From Acidobacteriota bacterium (GTDB lineage Bacteria > Acidobacteriota > Terriglobia > Terriglobales > Acidobacteriaceae), in NCBI GenBank assembly GCA_021779695.1, contig JAJYAE010000152.1:1-10005 (forward strand): a DNA stretch of 10,005 nt. The letters are read 5' to 3'. The notes below the pieces were generated by a model. It did not search any database. It had not been told where the DNA came from and saw only the letters and a list, made by a program, of their open reading frames with translations. The position numbers and the translations under genes were made by a program. Every line of letters starts with the position of its first letter. Positions within the stretch are counted from its first letter, which is position 1. Of this stretch, positions 1 through 5,500 are shown piece by piece.

Positions 1-639
1 ACCGTTGCCGTCTTCGAACGGGTGAATGGATTCGAAATAGAGATGAGCGATGCCTGCGCGGGTGATTGCAGGCAGGGCTTCGGCAGCATCGGGTCCTGTC
101 CGATTGAACCATTGAATAAACCGCTTCATCTCGAAAGGAACACGCTCTGATGCAGGAGCCTCAAAGTGAACTTTCGGAGCACCGATCACGCCCGAGACGA
201 TCTGCATGGGTTCTTTGCTCGTTCTGTATTTGCCGATGTCGGCGAGATCTCTCCGGCCTGCCACAACCATCTTGTGCCATGCGAAAAGCCTCTCTTGAGA
301 TAGTGGCGCTCGAAATGAGCGGTAGAGATCAACCATCACCTCGGCGATCCCCTGCTCTGCGGGGCTAGCAGGGCGCTTGTCTGAAGCCAGGCCGAGTTGC
401 CGCTGGATCGAGGACTGAACGCTATTGCGATCGAGCACCTCGCCCTCGATCTTCGAGGTGGTGACGGCTTCATTACTCATCAGCTCGACAAGAAGCTGAT
501 TGTGCTCCTGCTCGCCGACGTGCTTAGCGGACCCAATCACGACCCCGGAACCCAGCAGGAACTGTTCCTCCGCACTCGCAATTCTCGTACGATCCCATGT
601 GAAGTTCGGCCATCCGGGATTTTGCCAGTTCCAGAGCAT
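1..639 (-). CDS. Fic family protein, N-terminal 213 residues (cut by window edge)
   Basis: Fic proteins usually transfer AMP from ATP to a hydroxyl side chain of a target protein. I translated this frame by hand from the minus strand. The N terminus reads MLWNWQNPGWPNFTWD, the pattern of the DUF4172 domain that precedes Fic in this subgroup. Residues 61-66 (TSKIEG) fit the class II inhibitory motif (S/T)xxxE(G/N), in which the Glu blocks ATP binding, so the enzyme probably inhibits itself. Residues 206-213 are HPFEDGNG, the Fic active-site motif with catalytic His206; the gene is cut by the window edge there, before the following Arg. Family members are about 370 residues, so roughly 150 are missing. 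ATG at 639 is the only possible start: in-frame stops lie just upstream and no ATG, GTG or TTG lies between. That ATG has no good Shine-Dalgarno, whereas an overlapping out-of-frame ORF starting at 727 has one. Substrate unknown. Confidence 0.9.
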   Translation of the reverse strand, partial: MLWNWQNPGWPNFTWDRTRIASAEEQFLLGSGVVIGSAKHVGEQEHNQLLVELMSNEAVTTSKIEGEVLDRNSVQSSIQRQLGLASDKRPASPAEQGIAEVMVDLYRSFRAPLSQERLFAWHKMVVAGRRDLADIGKYRTSKEPMQIVSGVIGAPKVHFEAPASERVPFEMKRFIQWFNRTGPDAAEALPAITRAGIAHLYFESIHPFEDGNG

Positions 640-727
640 ACGAGGTATACAGGAGGCCTGTATCGCTCATCATATGCATTAAATATGATCGATACAAGCC
701 GATTTTATCGCTCATTTGGCTTGCCAT
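524..727 (-). CDS. possible 67-residue leader ORF overlapping the start of fic
   Basis: This ORF starts at ATG 727, about seven bases after a strong Shine-Dalgarno (AGAGGAGG on the minus strand). It is out of frame with fic and overlaps its first 116 bases. Its N-terminal half contains an imperfect repeat, MSDKIGLYRSY then MSDTGLLYTSY, encoded by a 45-base direct repeat with about 62% identity by hand count. It has no similarity I recognise to the small Fic antitoxins (VbhA, FicA or YhfG types). It could be a real small protein, a leader that carries ribosomes onto the poorly initiated fic start, or a chance ORF. The C-terminal half lies over fic codons and is likely to be a shadow. The main support is the ribosome binding site. 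Confidence 0.35.
   Translation of the reverse strand: MASQMSDKIGLYRSYLMHMMSDTGLLYTSYALELAKSRMAELHMGSYENCECGGTVPAGFRGRDWVR
659..696. promoter_or_regulatory. imperfect inverted repeat upstream of fic (candidate operator)
   Basis: The arms TGTATCGCTCATCATAT (659-675) and ATATGATCGATACA (683-696) are complementary apart from a three-base insertion in the left arm. They surround a seven-base A/T-rich centre. The site lies 20-57 bases upstream of the fic ATG and inside the leader ORF. A palindrome of this size and place suggests a binding site for a dimeric regulator, or an RNA hairpin in the fic leader. The bound factor is unknown. Confidence 0.4.
661..715. repeat. 10-bp direct repeat TATCGCTCAT (661-670 and 706-715)
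   Basis: The exact 10-mer TATCGCTCAT occurs twice with starts 45 bases apart, in the fic upstream region. The flanking 45-base units keep weaker similarity, about 28 of 45 positions by hand comparison. This suggests an old tandem duplication. It produces the repeated MSDxxxLYxSY peptide in the leader ORF and also supplies part of the inverted repeat. Confidence 0.55.
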
Positions 728-1052
728 TTCCAGACCTCCTCTTTTACGGGGATTTTTAGGCTCGATCGCGGTGGAGATCGCATCCTGTACGTAGGTAAAG
801 GGTTATAGCTGAATATTTGGGTTCGATCGCATCGATTTGGGTTTGCTGGAGGGTTCGATTTCGCGAGGTTTTGGAGCCTGTTTCGCGGCCTCAGCGCCCA
901 GGTTTTTGTAAATGTTTCTTTTCCAACGGTTTACGAACACTTGTTACTTCCGCAGACCTTTTCTCTTCGTGTTTTTTGGGGTTCGATTAGGGTGCTGAAG
1001 CCTCAAAATGGGTCATTTTGTGCGCTTTCTGAGCCATCAGTACGCTTTAGAA
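728..1052. other. intergenic region between fic and the attachment-site remnant
   Basis: I see no credible gene here. The stretch has the fic ribosome-binding region at its left end, three copies of GGGTTCGAT (819-827, 851-859, 979-987), and a perfect inverted repeat CAAAATG-GGT-CATTTTG at 1004-1020. The last has no T run and so does not look like a standard terminator. The region is more T-rich than the flanking genes and probably contains the fic promoter on the minus strand, but I cannot place -10 and -35 boxes with confidence. Confidence 0.6.
1004..1020. repeat. perfect 7-bp inverted repeat
   Basis: CAAAATG and CATTTTG form a perfect palindrome with a three-base spacer. It lies about 60 bases from the tRNA-like fragment. 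It could be an operator, or an arm-type site of the integrase module. No T tract follows on either strand, so a rho-independent terminator is unlikely. Confidence 0.4.
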
Positions 1053-1336
1053 TCAATGAGTTACAATTTCTAGAATATTTGACATGAAAGAGGTCGTTGG
1101 TTCGAATCCAATCGTGGCACCGGGATGGCTGGTGGCTGCCGTTGTTGAATGCCTTCGGCTATCTGCAATGTGACGCGCGATCCATTCATCGACTTCGGAC
1201 TCGACCCAGGCCACTGCACGGCCTCCGAGAGAGACCTGTGCAGGAAACGTCCTTGTGCGACCCGAAGATAAATCGACGAACGAGAAAGCCCCGTCCGCTG
1301 TTTCACTGCGGAAAGCCTCAGCATGACAGTGGCCAT
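1053..1336 (-). pseudogene. AlpA-like regulator/excisionase, broken by a one-base frameshift
   Basis: AlpA-type proteins are short helix-turn-helix DNA-binding proteins that control excision of integrated elements. Residues 5-30 (MLRLSAVKQRTGLSRSSIYL, then RVAQGR) match the family's N-terminal helix-turn-helix. After Phe31 the reading frame loses similarity. Restoring one base near 1243-1244 (TTCCTG read as TTCCCTG) gives FPAQVSLGGRAVAWVESEVDEW, the normal second half of the family, and the frame then runs to a TGA at 1053-1055. As written, the shifted frame ends at 1070 in unrelated sequence. The start ATG follows GGAG and lies three bases after the integrase stop, so the two would be co-translated. 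The repaired frame runs through the tRNA-like attachment site on the antisense strand, so its last 30 or so residues are probably not native. A sequencing error in a run of C is the main alternative. Confidence 0.8.
1079..1121 (+). other. 3' part of a tRNA gene (tRNA-Val-like), probable integrase att site
   Basis: The stretch reads like a tRNA from its anticodon loop onward. There is a loop TTGACAT (GAC at the anticodon position), a variable loop AGGTC, a T arm GTTGG-TTCGAAT-CCAAT, and an acceptor-like end CGTGGCACC. The loop and T arm are very close to what I recall of enterobacterial tRNA-Val(GAC). The bases before 1079 do not form a matching anticodon stem, and no D arm or 5' acceptor strand is present, so this is not a functional tRNA. 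Tyrosine recombinases commonly target this part of tRNA genes, and an AlpA gene and integrase fragment lie immediately beside it. The amino-acid identity is uncertain because the acceptor end is one base off the expected spacing. Confidence 0.65.
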
Positions 1337-1339
1337 GGA

Positions 1340-1612
1340 TTACTCCTTTCTTGTAGTCACGTTGATGGCTTCAAGGTACTTCTCCTGAGCCATGAGTTGC
1401 GGCGCGTTGACCCGGTGCGTGTAAAGCGCAGTTGTTGATGGCTGCGAATGCCGGAGAATGCTCTGGATCACCGGTAGGCTTATTTCACTGGCGGCGAAGA
1501 AGGTCGCCAGGCTATGCCTCAGGTTGTGCCACCTGAAGCGGCCGCGGTAGCCCTCCGGGATAACGCCGGCCTTCGTTGCTGCTGGCCGCAGGTAGTCCTG
1601 CGCGGCAAAGCT
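1340..1612 (-). pseudogene. tyrosine recombinase/integrase, C-terminal catalytic fragment
   Basis: Tyrosine recombinases cut and rejoin DNA at att sites. The recognisable part begins near SFAAQDYLRPAATKAG and contains the HNLRH box (catalytic His and Arg), then LRHSQPSTTALYTH, which holds the second His and the nucleophilic Tyr. It ends at TAA 1340-1342. Missing are the core-binding domain, the first catalytic Arg and the Lys hairpin; about 90 residues remain of the 300-400 usual for the family. Upstream of about 1612 the open frame continues to an ATG at 1702, but neither that nor the other two minus frames reads like an integrase. The gene is therefore truncated rather than merely frameshifted. 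It is followed after three bases by the broken alpA-like gene. Confidence 0.8.
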
Positions 1613-1630
1613 CGGAGTGCGGTGGACCCT

Positions 1631-1691
1631 GCCGCATAAAACACGGCGTTGACCGCCACTGCTGAACACCCCAGGCCGCATAGTACACGGC
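1631..1691. repeat. 17-bp imperfect direct repeat at the broken integrase end
   Basis: GCCGCATAAAACACGGC (1631-1647) and GCCGCATAGTACACGGC (1675-1691) match at 15 of 17 positions, with starts 44 bases apart. They lie exactly where integrase similarity stops. They may mark a rearrangement junction or a small local duplication; no known element is recognised. Confidence 0.35.
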
Positions 1692-1788
1692 CAAACGCAC
1701 AACTCTGAACCAACGGCACACCGCCCTCAACGAGCAGAACAATGGCCGTCACGATAAGTGTGCCTCAAAACAAGAAAGGAGGTGGCGG

Positions 1789-2250
1789 TTGAAGAACGAG
1801 GTCGGCATCCGCATTCTCGTACCGCGGCACGTCGCACTAGACATCTGGCGAAACAAAAGCTGTTTGCGAAAGGAAAACAAGCATCTTACCGTCGCTTCCG
1901 CAGAAGCACAGATTACTCAGTTAGAGCGCAATGGACGCGCCCAAAGCGGTTCTCTCCGCGTGTATTCGTGCCGGTTCTGTGGTGCGTACCACGTTGGTCA
2001 CCAACAGAAAAATCGGATGAAAGGGACACAATATGCAGAATGCACAGCATCAAGCTGGCCGACGTGCTTGGCAACTCCTCTGGCCTTCCTTCGCACGACG
2101 TCCTGGCGGTCAGCGTTCAGAATATATCTCCAGGGATTTACAAGGTTGTTCCGAGCAGACCTCTTGAAACCGGTGAATATTGCTTCGTTCCACCAGGCGG
2201 CGCGGCCGCTTTTGGAATGGCTGGGGGCCAACTCTACGAGTTCGAGATAG
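1789..2250 (+). CDS. small zinc-ribbon-like protein, probably with a foreign C-terminal tail
   Basis: The start is a TTG at 1789 preceded by a strong Shine-Dalgarno (AAAGGAGGTG). Residues 33-71 contain an alpha-helical stretch followed by SLRVYSCRFCGAYHVGH. Cys61, Cys64, His68 and His71 form a CxxC-xxx-HxxxH cluster that looks metal-binding. Short proteins with a similar LRVYxCxxCxxxHxGH ending are familiar as accessory genes of unknown role in bacteria. After about residue 80 the sequence becomes Ser/Thr/Trp-rich and family-less, and another frame over the same bases (2040-2264) carries a recognisable domain. The last 70 or so residues are therefore probably out-of-frame reading into a different gene remnant. 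The true gene may have ended soon after the cluster before a deletion. Confidence 0.5.
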   Translation: MKNEVGIRILVPRHVALDIWRNKSCLRKENKHLTVASAEAQITQLERNGRAQSGSLRVYSCRFCGAYHVGHQQKNRMKGTQYAECTASSWPTCLATPLAFLRTTSWRSAFRIYLQGFTRLFRADLLKPVNIASFHQAARPLLEWLGANSTSSR

Positions 2251-2264
2251 ATCAGGCAAAGTAA
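2040..2264 (+). pseudogene. 3' remnant of a gene with an 'SPGIYKVxPxxPLxxGEYCF' domain
   Basis: This frame gives 74 residues with the conserved-looking core ISPGIYKVVPSRPLETGEYC, then a Gly/Ala-rich turn and GGQLYEFEID before the stop. I recognise this as the end of a domain found at the C terminus of longer Acidobacteriota hypothetical proteins, in which the last motif is typically similar to FDFGVD. No signal peptide or N-terminal domain is present, and the ATG at 2040 has no clear ribosome binding site. It is most easily read as what remains after a deletion fused it to the zinc-ribbon gene. Function unknown. Confidence 0.5.
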
Positions 2265-2520
2265 TGCGGCAAATCCGGCTGGTCACTGATGACAGGATTT
2301 TCTGTAGTCTGGCCGACGTGCAACGTCATAGGGTGACTTCGTCGACAGGGGGAAATGCAACAGAATTAGGGCAATGTCACTAACTGTCGCTTTCTGACGT
2401 CTCTAAACAATTGCGAAAACATAGTGTCTTGCCCTTTGCTATGCAATGAAAACATTCAGATTGCAGGATGTCAGCTTGGGACACTCGCAGGTTCTCCCCT
2501 TGACCTTAATGCGGCCCCTT

Positions 2521-2525
2521 GGAGG
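2521..2525 (+). promoter_or_regulatory. Shine-Dalgarno that decides the lipoprotein start
   Basis: GGAGG lies six bases before ATG 2532. Neither the upstream in-frame GTG at 2424 nor the downstream ATG at 2613 has a comparable site. This supports 2532 as the real start and a signal peptide with a long, positively charged N-region. Confidence 0.65.
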
Positions 2526-2531
2526 ACTGTG

Positions 2532-5500
2532 ATGACCGGAGAGGGCGTCGGCAGAAGCATAATTGCGAAGCGGTTTCTCGCCAGAAACGTCTGTATCGAA
2601 CTCTGTGCAAAGATGTGGCTCACCTTTCTCGTAAGTGCATCTTTCTGCATAACGGGCTGCGGAAGCGGTGGGAGTAGCTCAACTGCGCCCTCATCGCCAA
2701 CTCCTACGATTACATCGGTGAGCGTTTCCTGTACCCTATCTGCCGTACCGACGGGCCAGACCACCCAGTGTTCCGGTACAGTTTCTGGTACAGGTAACTT
2801 TGACTCATCTCTGAATTGGTCTGTAAGCGGCATCTCAGGGGGGAATGCGATAGTTGGCACGGTCACCACCGCAGGGCTTTTCTCTGCTCCAAATGCGGTG
2901 CCTACGCCCTACACAGTATCCGTAACAGCAACGAGCGCCGCGGACAGCTCCAAATCATCATCGGCAAACATTATTGTAGAAGGCACCATCGCCACCTCAA
3001 GCCAGCCAGTGAGTAGCACAGGTGGCGGAGTCATCACCCTCCCCGATGGAAGCAGCGTGACAATTGCTCCCAATGCACTTCCAGCCGATCAGACCGTAAC
3101 GTTGAGTGAAGTGACTTACCTTTCTCATCAGCCGGCGAATTCATCCATTGCAGGCGTTGGTCCTGGCTTAGTGTTGACTTTCAGCACTCCAATTCAACCG
3201 AACAAGCAGCCGCACATTGGAGATGCCCATCCAGCATTGACACGACAGGTTCCTGCGACTGCAGGAAGCACAATCCCATCTGCATTTGCCTTCACCATTA
3301 ACCTTGGGCAGAACAACGCGGCAGGGCTTACCGGCTCAATTCCGGCCGTCAACCTTTTGGACCAGTCCGGAAACAGCACCTTTATGGGAGCAGGAGGAAA
3401 TTACGACTCGACAACCGCCACTGCCTCCAGCAACTTTGGCACTGACCAATGGCAGGCAGTTCTCTCCGTCACGTCAAACGGCATTCAGAGCATTACAGCC
3501 ACGATGGTCAACTTCGCCACCGGTCTGGCAGGGGACGTAGTCAATATTTTGACCGCGCCGAATGAACTTGAGCTGACTGTTAACTCCTCAGGGGGTGATT
3601 CCTGGACAAACTACAGCAAACAGTGTCCTACGGGACACGCTCTTCTCGTCGTTCACGGAATGAATGATTACGTGGAACAGGGCTTCTCGACTGGAACAAA
3701 TGGGAACCCACAAATTATCCAGCCGATAGTGCAAGCGGGGGGGTATTTAGTTGCAGGCCACGATGTGCTCGGATTTGACTATGATTGGCTCCAATCGATT
3801 AACACAAGCGGTCAACAACTTTCATCCTTTCTTAATACCATCACCACCAACTGCCCAGGCGCCACCCTCGACATTGAGGCCCACAGCGAAGGAGTCGCTG
3901 TGACATTGTCAGCTCTGAACCAAATGAATATCGCGCAAAGGAATGCAATTAAGAGAGTCTTTGCTCTGGGTGGGCCGATCATGGGCACACCAATGGCAAA
4001 CGACTCTCGGGGCCTCAGCACGATTCTCATGGCGCAATCGGTACTGAATCTTGCTCTTGGCAATGCCGTCGTGTCGAATGGTTTAGCCGCTTTAGCCGAC
4101 TTGCTGAACAGCCCCTTCGTAAAGGATCTCCAAGTGAGCACTCCCGGCAGTGGTGACCCGCTTGATGCCATTCGATCGTCGCTCGCGTCGCAGGGTAGCC
4201 TACCTCAAATCATCGTCGCTGCCGGAAACTACCCGCAAGCGGCTCAAAATAATCCAATGGGCTGGGCTTTGCAGGTGTGTGCCGCCTTGATGTCGGCTCC
4301 ATCCGACCCTGTTCTTTCAGACGGTTTTATCCCAGTAACGAGTGCACTGGCATTTCAGCCTGGCGTGCAACCAACTCAAGCCTTACAAGTGTTTCCATTC
4401 TTTCCATTCGCAACTGATCATTTAGACCTCATAAAGTCGTCGAACATCGTACAGAGCGTCGGATCAATGGTCAAAGCCACATCAGCCTTGCCAACACTAG
4501 ACTTAACGTCGTCACAATGCTCCGGCCCGCTCGTTTGCACTGGAGATCCAGGGACAATATTTTCCTTCTCGGGCATTGGATACGGTACCAGTGTGCCGAA
4601 TCCAGCCTACAGATTGGATCAAACGGGGACAGTGGTTCAACAAACAACATTTGCCTCTACCGACGGATCCGTTCCTGCAGGATCATGGCTGGACGCAACA
4701 GACTGCACGGCAACCCCGGATTCGCTGATGTTTTTCTCTGAAAATAGTCAAACTCTTCTCCAAAGCAACGCGGTTACTACTGAAATAACCTCCGGGACCT
4801 GTGTCGCTCCTTCCATTGCGGTTTCCCCTAATCCTGTTCAAGTACCCGTGAGCGGCACGCAACAGTTCTCGTACACAGTGGCAAACATATCGAACGCTGT
4901 CGTGTGGGGCGTGAACGGTGTTCCTGGCGGAAATACGATCAATGGAACAATCAGTACCGCAGGATTGTATGCAGCGCCCAGCACTGTCCCTGCCCCTTCG
5001 ACAGTCACGATCACAGCCACGAGCCAAGTCGATTTTAATGTTAGTGGTTCAACGCTCGTCACAATCACACCTCCGCCATCGGCGGTTGCCATCAGTCCAT
5101 CGACGGTGACAATGCCTGCTGGTGCAGTGCAGACCTTTGCCGCATCGGTGGGAGGAGGAGGAAGCGTAACGTGGAGTATCGCAGAGGGAACAGCGGGCGG
5201 TACGATCAGCAGCAACGGAATTTATACGGCGACCAACCTAACTGGCGTGTACCACGTCATCGCAACGAACGCTGCGAATTCCTCTGAGACAGCGACAGCA
5301 ACCGTCAATGTTGTCGTGGGACCAACCGTAAAGACTTTGTATGCGTTCAACCATTCCTCGGGAGGCGCTGTTCCCTGGGGAGGTCCTGTGCTTGGGAGCG
5401 ATGGCTATCTATACGGAACGACGGAAGCAGGTGGGGACCTGTCTTGCTCTTACATGGCATCTCTAGCTGGTTGCGGAACGATCTACAAGTCAGACACGTC

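Noticed and set aside
397..759. Plus-strand ORF of 120 codons at the left end
   Set aside because: It lies antisense to the fic gene, whose minus-strand translation has clear family motifs. The plus-strand peptide is a shadow.
1079..1121. A functional tRNA gene
   Set aside because: The anticodon 5' stem, D arm and 5' acceptor strand are absent, and the acceptor spacing is one base off, so only an att-type fragment is supported.
1512..1752. Minus-strand ORFs overlapping the integrase fragment
   Set aside because: Neither peptide shows integrase motifs or other recognisable features. The frame with HNLRH and the YTH motif is the coding one, and the rest are shadows or scrambled sequence at the truncation.
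2424..2531. Upstream GTG start of the giant lipoprotein
   Set aside because: It adds 36 residues of no signal-peptide character and has no ribosome binding site. ATG 2532 has GGAGG at ideal spacing.
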